Shown here piece after piece: positions 49,958 through 59,380 of a DNA stretch of 64,000 nt (positions within the stretch are counted from its first letter, which is position 1; every line of letters starts with the position of its first letter). The translations under genes and the position numbers were made by a program. Under the pieces are notes generated by a model. The model saw only the letters and a program-made list of their open reading frames with translations. It had not been told where the DNA came from and did not search any database. The DNA comes from Allobosea sp. UNC402CLCol (lineage in GTDB: Bacteria > Pseudomonadota > Alphaproteobacteria > Rhizobiales > Beijerinckiaceae). The DNA lies in contig NZ_JQJJ01000010.1 in the NCBI RefSeq assembly GCF_000745475.1, positions 248,001 to 312,000 of the forward strand, given 5' to 3'.

Positions 49958-51979
49958 TCAGCCCTGCTGCTCCAGCGCCTGCCGCACGAGGCGGTGGAAG
50001 CCGTAGACGTCGTCGAAGCGGGTGATATGGCCGTCCGCGCCGATGACGATGGTGTTGTAGACGAGGTGGATCGGCAGCGGCTGCGGCAGGTTGATGCGGC
50101 GCTCGCCCTTGCCGATCAGCTTCTTCAGGCGCTCGCTCGTCCATTCCGGCCCGAGCACCTGGTCGGCCAGCGCGAAGGGGTCGTCGACGCGCACGCAGCC
50201 ATGGCTGAGGGCCCGCCGCTCGCCGGCGAAGAGCCGGCGGTTCGGCGTGTCGTGCAGATAGACCGCATGCTCGTTCGGGAACATGAATTTGATCCAGCCG
50301 AGCGCGTTGCGCTCGCCGGGCGGCTGGCGCACCGAGATGCCGCCGCCCTTGGTGCGGGTGACGACATAGCCGCGCTTGGCCGCATAGTCCGGATCGGCCG
50401 CCAGCCCCGGCAGGAACTCCTTCTTCAGGATCGAGGGCGGCACGTACCAGGACGGGTTGACGATGACGTGGTCCATCTTGTGCGAGAAGATCGGCGTCGC
50501 CGAATCCGGCTTGCCGATGATCGCGCGGGCCTCGTGGATCACCTGTCCGTCGCGGATGACGCGCACGCGCATCTCCGGCACGTTGACCATGATGTGCTTG
50601 GCGCCGAGATCCGGCGGCAGCCAGCGCCAGCGCTCCATCTGGGCGACAATGTCCTCCTCGCCCCTTGCCGTCGCGGGCTTGCCGAGTGCGGCGAGGGTGC
50701 GCTCGCTGAGGATGCCGTTGGCGGGCAGGCCGGCTTTCTTCTGGAAGTCGGCCAGGGCCAGCGAGGTCGAGCGGTCGAAGACCGAATCGTCGCTGGAGCC
50801 GAGGCCGAGGCGGGCGCGCACCAGCGGCACGCGCTCGTCGCGCATGCCGAGCTTGAGCGGCGGCCCGGCCGGGATGCGCACTAGCGGCGTGTCGTCGAGA
50901 TGCTCGCGCAGTTCGGCGAGCTTGGCCTTGAGGCGGCGATATTGCTCGTGCGGCGGGTTGTAGGCGGCGAGCACCGCGCCGGCATCGGGAGCGCCGGCGA
51001 GCTCGGAGAGCACCTCCGTCGCCGAGGGCAGGTAGAGCGTCGGCGTGATCAGCTTGGAGAGGCGGCGCGGATCGAGGCGGCCGCCGCGCGCGTCGCGGGC
51101 ATAGAGCACGGCGAGCGCCGAGAGCCGCACATCGGCCTCGGCGAGCTTGGCCTTGTCGCTCAGCTCGAAGACCGGAAGGGCGTAGTCGGTCGGGCGCAGG
51201 CCGTCATCGGCGGCGTGCTCGAGCTGGGCGACGATGCGCTTGCCGGCGGCGGTCCAGCCCTTGGCGTCGATCCAGAACGGCTTGTTCTCGTTCGCCTGAT
51301 AGGCGGCGAGGATCTCGTTGCGCTCGCGCTCGCCGAGGCGGCGGACCGCGACGCCGTCATTGGCGCGCGCCGCGATATCGGCGGCGAAGGCGAGGCCCGG
51401 CGGCACGTCGACCACCACCTTCGGCATCTCGGGCGGCGGAACCAGTGACGGGATGGCTTCGAGCGGCCCGGCGGCCGGGGCGGCTGCGGGCGGCGCCACC
51501 GTCACCGAGGCCGTCACGGGCTTGTCCGGAGCCGGCAGGGCCGGGGCGGCCTGGACGGGCGCGGTCTCGGCGGGAGCAGGGGCGGGCGCCGGCTCGGAGG
51601 ATTTCGAGGCCGGCACGAGCGCCGGGTCCAGCGCCGGCACCTCGACTTGCGGAATGTCGAGCGTGACCGGCTCGGTTTCCGTCTCGACGGGGGCCGTGGC
51701 ATCGACCGAGGCGGCACCGCGCAAGGTTGCGCCGCTCTTCACGGTTCCGGTGACGATGTCGCTGTCGGAGGGGCGGTCCGTCGCCGTCTGGCCGGCAGGG
51801 GCCGGCTTCTCGGTGTCAAGCAGCTTGAGCTGGGGCGTCTCGGGCAGGGGCACGCCGGTCGCCGGATCGGTGGCGAGGGGGGCTTGGGCCGGAGGCGTTT
51901 GGGCAAGCACCGGAGCGCAGCTCAGCATGATGGCCAGGGCGGATGCCGAGGTCAGATTCGCCCAGTGGCGACGAGGCAT
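49958..51979 (-). CDS. L,D-transpeptidase, YcbB/LdtD type
   Basis: 673 residues from the ATG at 51979; 26 codons upstream are discarded as unlike a signal peptide. Residues about 1-27 form a signal peptide (ending VLAQ). A long Pro/Ala-rich linker (about 30-180) follows, then an N-terminal domain, a peptidoglycan-binding repeat near 375-425 (DSVFDRSTSLALADFQKKAG), and the YkuD catalytic domain with HGCVRV near residue 593 whose Cys is the nucleophile. Such enzymes make 3-3 crosslinks between peptidoglycan stems. It is located between the DUF882 protein and a sigma-54 response regulator. Confidence 0.93.
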   Translation of the reverse strand: MPRRHWANLTSASALAIMLSCAPVLAQTPPAQAPLATDPATGVPLPETPQLKLLDTEKPAPAGQTATDRPSDSDIVTGTVKSGATLRGAASVDATAPVETETEPVTLDIPQVEVPALDPALVPASKSSEPAPAPAPAETAPVQAAPALPAPDKPVTASVTVAPPAAAPAAGPLEAIPSLVPPPEMPKVVVDVPPGLAFAADIAARANDGVAVRRLGERERNEILAAYQANENKPFWIDAKGWTAAGKRIVAQLEHAADDGLRPTDYALPVFELSDKAKLAEADVRLSALAVLYARDARGGRLDPRRLSKLITPTLYLPSATEVLSELAGAPDAGAVLAAYNPPHEQYRRLKAKLAELREHLDDTPLVRIPAGPPLKLGMRDERVPLVRARLGLGSSDDSVFDRSTSLALADFQKKAGLPANGILSERTLAALGKPATARGEEDIVAQMERWRWLPPDLGAKHIMVNVPEMRVRVIRDGQVIHEARAIIGKPDSATPIFSHKMDHVIVNPSWYVPPSILKKEFLPGLAADPDYAAKRGYVVTRTKGGGISVRQPPGERNALGWIKFMFPNEHAVYLHDTPNRRLFAGERRALSHGCVRVDDPFALADQVLGPEWTSERLKKLIGKGERRINLPQPLPIHLVYNTIVIGADGHITRFDDVYGFHRLVRQALEQQG

Positions 51980-52084
51980 AGTCGCTATCCCGATGAATGC
52001 CGGATCACGCCCATTCCTGCGTGACTCGGTTTGCTTCCACAAGATGCGGCGGCGCAACAGGCCGCCACTTTGATTCGTCGCGGC

Positions 52085-53581
<1,497 letters not shown>

Positions 53582-53796
53582 GACACCTCGAAAGACGGCG
53601 CAACAGGACGGAAAGGCTCGGCTTCGAAAGGAATCGCCTGTTCCGTTCTGGGGCATCGTCGGCCAGAAGAGTTAAGCGGAGTTTAAGCGCGCCGGCCGGG
53701 CCCGTCATCAGCGCTGCGGCAGAACGCCCGAGATTGATCCCCGGCCCCATGCTGGCCTAAGTGGGGGCACACCCGATGCCGCGAGACGGAGAGAGC

Positions 53797-55656
53797 ATGT
53801 TCTTCCAGACGATGCGAGGCGAGACGGTTCACGGCCAGGCGGCGGCGCATGGCGGCGGCGTCGCCGCCCCCGACAAAGCGCTCGGCGACCTGCCGGAATG
53901 GAACCTGGACGATCTCTATCCCGGGATCGATTCCGCCGCCTTCCGAGCCGATCTCGACCGCGCCTTCACGCAGGCGCAGGCGCTGGCGGCGGGCTATCGC
54001 GGCAAGCTCGCCGAGCTGGCGGGGACGCCCGACGGCAGCGCCCTGCTGGCCGAGGCGGTCAAGGCCTATGAAAGCCTGAGCGACCTGCTCGGGCGGATCG
54101 GCGCCTATGCGGGCCTGGTCTATTCCGGCGACACCACCGATCCGCAGCGCGCCAAATTCTATGGCGACACGCAGGACAGGCTGAACGCCGCCATCACCGA
54201 ATTGCTGTTCTTCGAGCTCGAGCTCAACCGGATCGAGCCGGACTTGCTGGCCAAGGTAGCCGGCGAGGCGCCGCTCTCGCATTGGAAGCCCTGGCTCGAC
54301 GATCTCTCCAAGGACAAGCCGCATCAGCTCGACGACCGGCTCGAGGCGTTGTTCCACGAGAAGTCGATGACGGGCGCGGCCGCCTGGAACCGCCTCTTCG
54401 ACGAGACCATCGCCTCGCTGCGCTTCGACGTCGACGGCGAGGAGCTGACGCTGGAGCTCACGCTCAACAAATTGCAGGACGCCGATGGTGAGGCGCGCCG
54501 CAAGGCGGCGGAGGCGCTGAGCAAGGTCTTCCGCAAGGAGCTGCGCACCTTCGCGCTGATCACCAACACGCTGGCCAAGGACAAGGAGATTTCCGACCGC
54601 TGGCGCAAATTCGAGGATGTCGCGGATTCCCGCCATCTGGCGAACAGGGTCGAGCGCGAGGTGGTCGACGCTCTCGTTTCAGCGGTGCGCGAGGCCTATC
54701 CGCGGCTGTCCCACCGCTATTATCGCCTGAAGGCCAAATGGTTCGGCCGCGACGCGCTCGATTTCTGGGACCGCAACGCGCCGCTTCCGGAAATCGAGCA
54801 GCGCAGCATCCCCTGGACCGAGGCGCGCGACACCGTTCTTTCGGCCTATGGCGCCTTCTCGCCGAAGATGGCGGATATCGCCAAGCGCTTCTTCGACGAG
54901 CGCTGGATCGACGCACCGCCGCGTCCCGGCAAGGCGCCCGGCGCCTTCGCGCATCCCACCGTGCCGTCCGCGCACCCCTATGTGCTGCTGAACTACCAGG
55001 GCAAGCCGCGCGACGTGATGACGCTGGCGCATGAGTTGGGCCATGGCGTGCATCAGGTGCTGGCGGCACCCAACGGCGCCCTGATGGCGCCGACGCCGCT
55101 GACGCTGGCGGAGACCGCGAGCGTCTTCGGCGAGATGCTGACCTTCCGGCGCCTGCTCGACACGACCAGCGACCCGAAGCAGCGCAAGGCGATGCTGGCG
55201 GCGAAGGTCGAGGACATGATCAACACGGTCGTGCGCCAGATCGCCTTCTACACCTTCGAGCGGCGGGTCCATGAGGCGCGTCGGCAGGGCGAGCTCACGG
55301 CCGAGGCGCTGTGCGATCTCTGGATGGGCGTGCAGGCGGAAAGCCTTGGGCCGGCGATCCGGCTATCGAGCGGCTACGAGCCGTTCTGGTGCTACGTCCC
55401 GCACTTCATCCATTCGCCCTTCTACGTCTACGCCTATGCCTTCGGCGATTGCCTGGTGAACTCGCTCTACGGCGTCTACCAGAGCGCGGCAGAGGGCTTC
55501 CAGGACGGCTATTTCGCCCTGCTCGCGGCCGGCGGCAGCAAGCCCTATGGCGAATTGCTCAAGCCTTTCGGGCTCGATGCGAAGGATCCGGGCTTCTGGC
55601 AGATCGGGCTCAAGATGATCGAGGGGATGATCATCGAGTTGGAGGGGATGGAGTGA
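53797..55656 (+). CDS. pepF: M3-family oligoendopeptidase F
   Basis: 619 residues from the ATG at 53797, which has GGAGAG; earlier GTG and ATG starts would add 7-12 residues. An M3/PepF fold: the zinc-binding HELGH motif is at 412-416 (LAHELGHGVHQVL), and the C-terminal region with YVPHFIHSPFYVYAYAFGD near 536-554 completes the active site. PepF cleaves short peptides of about 7-17 residues in the cytoplasm. It is divergent from the response regulator and converges on the outer-membrane protein gene across repeat copy 3. Confidence 0.92.
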   Translation: MFFQTMRGETVHGQAAAHGGGVAAPDKALGDLPEWNLDDLYPGIDSAAFRADLDRAFTQAQALAAGYRGKLAELAGTPDGSALLAEAVKAYESLSDLLGRIGAYAGLVYSGDTTDPQRAKFYGDTQDRLNAAITELLFFELELNRIEPDLLAKVAGEAPLSHWKPWLDDLSKDKPHQLDDRLEALFHEKSMTGAAAWNRLFDETIASLRFDVDGEELTLELTLNKLQDADGEARRKAAEALSKVFRKELRTFALITNTLAKDKEISDRWRKFEDVADSRHLANRVEREVVDALVSAVREAYPRLSHRYYRLKAKWFGRDALDFWDRNAPLPEIEQRSIPWTEARDTVLSAYGAFSPKMADIAKRFFDERWIDAPPRPGKAPGAFAHPTVPSAHPYVLLNYQGKPRDVMTLAHELGHGVHQVLAAPNGALMAPTPLTLAETASVFGEMLTFRRLLDTTSDPKQRKAMLAAKVEDMINTVVRQIAFYTFERRVHEARRQGELTAEALCDLWMGVQAESLGPAIRLSSGYEPFWCYVPHFIHSPFYVYAYAFGDCLVNSLYGVYQSAAEGFQDGYFALLAAGGSKPYGELLKPFGLDAKDPGFWQIGLKMIEGMIIELEGME

Positions 55657-55664
55657 GGCTTGCC

Positions 55665-55758
55665 GTCATGGTCGGGCTTGCCCCGACCATCTCGGAAACC
55701 AGCGCCTTCTCGTCCTGAGATTCTCGGGTCTCCGCTACGCTTCGCCCGGGAGTGACGC
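55665..55758. repeat. Interspersed double-hairpin repeat, copy 3
   Basis: ATGGTCGGG (55668-55676) pairs with CCCGACCAT (55682-55690), five-base loop. A second, imperfect hairpin joins ATTCTCGGG (55720-55728) and CCCGGGAGT (55745-55753), followed by GACGC as in copy 1. It lies in the convergent gap between pepF and the outer-membrane protein gene. Confidence 0.78.
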
Positions 55759-55766
55759 CGCGGCGA

Positions 55767-57332
55767 CTAGAACTGCACCCTCAAGCCCACCTGCGAGACA
55801 TTCGCGGTGTAGTCCGATCCCACCGCCGTCGAGTTCAGCCGCTCATGGGTGAAGCTCGCGCGGATCGCGAAGGTGCGGGTCAGCTTGTATTCGATCCGCG
55901 CGCCGACATTCAGGTAGTCCTCGCGCAGGCCCTGGCCCTCATATTCCGTGCGGCTGAAATTGGTGAAGCCGGTGAGCGTGAGGTTGCGGCGCAGCGCGTG
56001 GGCGATTTCCAGCGTCGCGCGCCGCATCGTCGTACCCGACGAGCCGGCGATGGTGGTGTCGCCGAGCTGGGCGGTGCCGCGCAGCGTCACCGTGGTCAGC
56101 GGGGTCGGCGACCAGAGGATCGAGGCGTCGCCGACGAAGCCGCGCAGATCCTTCAGCCTGTTATCCTCGTAGCGCCGATTCTGGTAGCCGCCCGAAACCT
56201 CGCCCTTGAGCTGCTGGCTGAACTCGAAGGTCGAGCCGATGCTGCCGGTGATGCCGTCGGAGGAGCGCATATAGCCGCTCGAATCGGTCTTCTCGTCGAA
56301 ATCGCGCCGGTCGATCTCGGCCTGGACATAGGGCTTGAAGCCGGGCGTGACCTCATAGGCCGCGCGCAGGCGCAGCCCGTAATCGGTCATGTTGCGGTCC
56401 TTCTGGGAGAGGATCGCACCGCTCGTCAGCCTGGCATCCTCGAAGTCGCTGCGGTCGGCCGAGCCGCGCAAGGTGAGCTGCAGGCGGTTGAAGTCCTGCG
56501 TCACGCCGGCCGAGCCGCCATATTGCCAGACCTGCGGGCGGCCCTGGACATTGGCGTTCAGGTCCGGCGAGCCGGGGCGCTGGGTGTCGAGCTTGAGGCG
56601 CGATTCGAGCAGGATGTGGGTGTCGCGCGTGGCGTCGAGCCTGAGGTCGAGATTGCCCTCGGCATCGGGGCGCGAGGCGTTCCGATCACTGAAGTAGTCC
56701 ATGTAGCCGGCGCGCAGCTTGCCCTTGAGCTCATGCACGTTCCAGTCGGACTGGACCTCCACTTCCGCGTCGTAGCGCTGGAAGACCGAGCCCTTGGTGC
56801 CGGGCGTGGCGCTGCGCTGCGGATTGGTGTCGTAGCCGGTCGAGCCGGTGATCGCCGGCTTCAGCGTGACCGCGCCCAGCCGCAGGCCGAGCGGCGCCCA
56901 GGGATCGTCCTCGGCGCTCGCGCGGCGCCGGCGCGGGGGAGGCGGCAAGGCCGCTTCCGGCGCGGGCAAGACCGCGACAGGCGGTTGCGGCGGGCGGAAC
57001 TGGCGCTGCGTGGTGCCGCGCAGGGCCGGCGGCTGCAGCGGTCGGCTGGCACGCGGCGGCTGGCGCCCGGAGATGGCGGAAGGCTGGCCCTGGACGAGGG
57101 AGGCCGGATCGCGGATCGCCTGCGGATCGGGGGTGGCGGGCGTGAGCGGCTGTTCCGGCGGCGCGGGAGGCTGCGCGACATAGCTCGGCGTTCCCGTCCT
57201 GAGCCCGGCGCGCGGCGCCTGCTGCGCGCCCGCCGGCAGGCAGCCGAGCGCCAGGGCCGCCAGCGCGGAGCCGGACAGAAGCAGGATCTTGGCGCGGCCT
57301 GACACGGGCTTCGCGGGGCTCCAGGGCAGCAA
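55767..57332 (-). CDS. Outer-membrane beta-barrel protein (BBP2-like)
   Basis: 521 residues from a TTG start. A signal peptide lies near residues 10-37 (SALAALALGCLPAGAQ). A Pro/Arg-rich, disordered region (about 38-135) is followed by many short amphipathic strands alternating polar and hydrophobic residues (for example LTLRGSADRSDFEDARLTSG, FKPYVQAEIDRRDFDEKTDS), and the sequence ends VGLRVQF with the terminal Phe needed for barrel assembly. It resembles the outer-membrane beta-barrel (BBP2_2) family found in Rhizobiales. Function unknown; possibly porin-like or exopolysaccharide related. Confidence 0.8.
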   Translation of the reverse strand: MLPWSPAKPVSGRAKILLLSGSALAALALGCLPAGAQQAPRAGLRTGTPSYVAQPPAPPEQPLTPATPDPQAIRDPASLVQGQPSAISGRQPPRASRPLQPPALRGTTQRQFRPPQPPVAVLPAPEAALPPPPRRRRASAEDDPWAPLGLRLGAVTLKPAITGSTGYDTNPQRSATPGTKGSVFQRYDAEVEVQSDWNVHELKGKLRAGYMDYFSDRNASRPDAEGNLDLRLDATRDTHILLESRLKLDTQRPGSPDLNANVQGRPQVWQYGGSAGVTQDFNRLQLTLRGSADRSDFEDARLTSGAILSQKDRNMTDYGLRLRAAYEVTPGFKPYVQAEIDRRDFDEKTDSSGYMRSSDGITGSIGSTFEFSQQLKGEVSGGYQNRRYEDNRLKDLRGFVGDASILWSPTPLTTVTLRGTAQLGDTTIAGSSGTTMRRATLEIAHALRRNLTLTGFTNFSRTEYEGQGLREDYLNVGARIEYKLTRTFAIRASFTHERLNSTAVGSDYTANVSQVGLRVQF

Positions 57333-57477
57333 CAGGTGACAGCAATGGCTGGCGCGCCCGGCAGAGGGCGCATGGTTAACGCAGTTAGAACGAACAGGGT
57401 TAAGGAGCCGTCAACGCGCCGGCCGCGATCCCCGCGGCGGTGGAAATCCCGCATCGCCCCGTGCTAGAGCGCGCGCC

Positions 57478-58452
57478 ATGACCGAAAACATCCGCGCCTC
57501 GGCGCTCCGCACCATCGCCACGGAACGGGCCGGGCTCGACACGCTCCATGCCGCCCTCGCCGACGGGCTCGGGCAGCCCTTCACCGAGGCCGTCGCGATG
57601 ATCCTGGCCGCGAGCGGCCGCGTGATCGTCTCCGGCATGGGCAAGTCCGGCCATGTCGGGCGCAAGCTCGCCGCGACCCTGGCCTCGACGGGCACGCCCG
57701 CCCATTTCGTCCACCCGGCCGAGGCGAGCCATGGCGATCTCGGCATGGTCAGGCCGGAGGATGTGGTGATCGCGCTGTCCTGGTCGGGCGAGACGGCGGA
57801 GCTTGCCGCGCTCGTCGGCTATACCCGCCGCTTCCGCGTCGGGCTGATCGCCTTCACCGCGAATCCCGAGAGCACGCTCGGCAAGGAGGCGGATGTCGCG
57901 CTCATCCTGCCCAAGGCGACCGAGGCCTGCCCCAACGGGCTCGCGCCGACCACCTCGACCACCATGCAGATCGCACTCGGCGATGCGCTGGCGGTGGCGC
58001 TGCTGGAGGCGCGCGGCTTCTCGCGGCAGGATTTCTTCGTCTACCACCCCGGCGGCAAGCTCGGCGCGCAGCTCAAGACGGTCGAGAGCATCATGCATCG
58101 CGGCGCGGAACTGCCGCTGATCGGGCTGGATACGGCGCTGCCCGATGTGATCGCCATGATCTCGGAGAAGAGTTTCGGCTGCGCGGTCGTGATGGATCTC
58201 GACGGCAGGCTCGCCGGGGTCGTCACCGATGGCGACCTGCGCCGCAAGGCGACGATGGCAGGCGGTGCCGCGCTCAGGGCTCGCGATCTCATGACGGTCA
58301 ACCCGCGCCGCGTCGGGCCGGAGACGCTCGCCGTCGAGGCGCTGGAACTGGTCAATCGTCTCAGGATCACTGCGCTGATCGTGGCGGATTCGGAGCAGCG
58401 TCCGGTCGGGCTCGTCCATGTCCACGACCTGCTGGCGATGGGCGTCGCCTGA
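57478..58452 (+). CDS. kdsD: Arabinose-5-phosphate isomerase (KdsD/KpsF)
   Basis: 324 residues, normal length. An SIS domain (about 35-180) with SGMGKSGHVGRKLAATLAST near 45-64 and HGDLGM near 85-90 binds the sugar phosphate, and two CBS domains (about 205-320; DLRRKATMAGG, HVHDLLAMG) form the C-terminus. It interconverts ribulose-5-phosphate and arabinose-5-phosphate, the first step of KDO synthesis for lipopolysaccharide. It is divergent from the outer-membrane protein gene and followed by the MerR gene after 91 bases. Confidence 0.95.
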   Translation: MTENIRASALRTIATERAGLDTLHAALADGLGQPFTEAVAMILAASGRVIVSGMGKSGHVGRKLAATLASTGTPAHFVHPAEASHGDLGMVRPEDVVIALSWSGETAELAALVGYTRRFRVGLIAFTANPESTLGKEADVALILPKATEACPNGLAPTTSTTMQIALGDALAVALLEARGFSRQDFFVYHPGGKLGAQLKTVESIMHRGAELPLIGLDTALPDVIAMISEKSFGCAVVMDLDGRLAGVVTDGDLRRKATMAGGAALRARDLMTVNPRRVGPETLAVEALELVNRLRITALIVADSEQRPVGLVHVHDLLAMGVA

Positions 58453-58510
58453 GCCGCGACGTCGTTCCGGGGCCGGGATGCCCTTGCCAGCGGCGCGCGG
58501 CCATCTATCT

Positions 58511-58533
58511 AAAGCTCCAGAAACTATAGCTTT
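58511..58533 (+). promoter_or_regulatory. Putative MerR operator
   Basis: AAAGCT (58511-58516) and AGCTTT (58528-58533) form a dyad with an 11-base spacer, wider arms being imperfect. It lies directly before the GGAGG ribosome site (58534-58538) of the merR gene, the classical position for an autoregulated MerR site with long promoter spacing. Confidence 0.6.
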
Positions 58534-58543
58534 GGAGGTTGCG

Positions 58544-58990
58544 ATGGCTGCGACGGCACGACTCGAACGCGTGATGCCCATCGGCGCGCTGGCGGAGCGC
58601 ACCGGCGTCAAGGTCGAGACCATCCGCTATTACGAGCAGGTCGGGCTTTTGCCGCCGCCGGAGCGTTCCGAGGGCAACCAGCGCCGTTATGGCCGGCGTC
58701 ATGCCGAGCGGCTCGCCTTCATCAAGCATGCGCGCGATCTCGGCTTCGCGGTGGACAATATCCGCACGCTGCTCAGGCTTTCCGACACGCCCGGCATGGC
58801 CTGCGACGAGGCGCATGCGATCTCCGCCGGTCATCTCGAAGAGGTGCGCGACAAGATCGCCAGGCTGCGCTCGCTGGAAAAGGAGCTGGAGCGCATCGCC
58901 ACCACCTGCTCGGGCGGTGTCGCCGCCTGCGATTGCGCCATCATCGAGGCGCTGGCCGATCACGGCCAATGCGATCACGCCCGCCATTGA
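58544..58990 (+). CDS. MerR-family regulator, metal-responsive type
   Basis: 148 residues from the ATG at 58544 with GGAGG; the longer frame upstream overlaps kdsD and is discarded. The helix-turn-helix (PIGALAERTGVKVETIRYYE, about 12-31) is typical, then a dimerisation helix near 95-120. Cys87, Cys122, Cys129, Cys131 and Cys143 supply a thiol-rich metal site, with Cys129-x-Cys131 in the C-terminal loop as in heavy-metal (Hg, Pb, Cd/Zn) sensors. No efflux or metal-resistance gene is next to it, so its target is distant or it acts on its own promoter. Confidence 0.88.
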   Translation: MAATARLERVMPIGALAERTGVKVETIRYYEQVGLLPPPERSEGNQRRYGRRHAERLAFIKHARDLGFAVDNIRTLLRLSDTPGMACDEAHAISAGHLEEVRDKIARLRSLEKELERIATTCSGGVAACDCAIIEALADHGQCDHARH

Positions 58991-59380
58991 GGCGGTCTGG
59001 CGATTTGAAGCTGCGGCCGGCCGCTTTTTCATCGGGCGGGGCTCGATGTCGATTGCCTCTCGTTTCCGCGCCGGAAAGTCTTAAATAGGAACTGCGCCGG
59101 ACGGCCTTGCCGTCCAGTTTTCGGGTTGGCAAGAGGGCGGGCGATGCCGGTATTGCGTTTGTCGGCGGGCTTCCGGCCCGGCGAGGGGAACAAACCCCGA
59201 TTCTCCGGGAGTCAGCGATTCGGGCTCGCTTCGTTCCGGAGTCGTTCTTGCCGGAGTTCTTCCTGCCGGAGTCGCTCCGACAAGACCCGTTCCTGATTTC
59301 AGTTCACGCACCCGCCCGGACGGCTGAGGCTCGCGTCGAGCCGGTGTCGCCCGGATGGACGAGATGATCGGCCCTTCGCC
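58991..59380 (+). other. Non-coding gap before the helicase gene
   Basis: No credible gene is seen in these 390 bases. Any open frame here is short and built on simple tandem sequence. The stretch contains a 15-bp tandem repeat at 59236-59280 and GC-rich hairpin potential; a helicase promoter must lie in it but no clear boxes were found. Confidence 0.5.
59236..59280 (+). repeat. Three-copy 15-bp tandem repeat
   Basis: CCGGAGTCGTTCTTG, CCGGAGTTCTTCCTG and CCGGAGTCGCTCCGA follow without a gap. Copies differ at two to five positions. It lies about 100 bases upstream of the helicase start. Confidence 0.75.

Noticed and set aside
59107..59367. 86-codon frame before the helicase gene
   Set aside because: Its protein repeats PESFLPEFFLPE because of the 15-bp DNA tandem repeat; no family and no conserved start.
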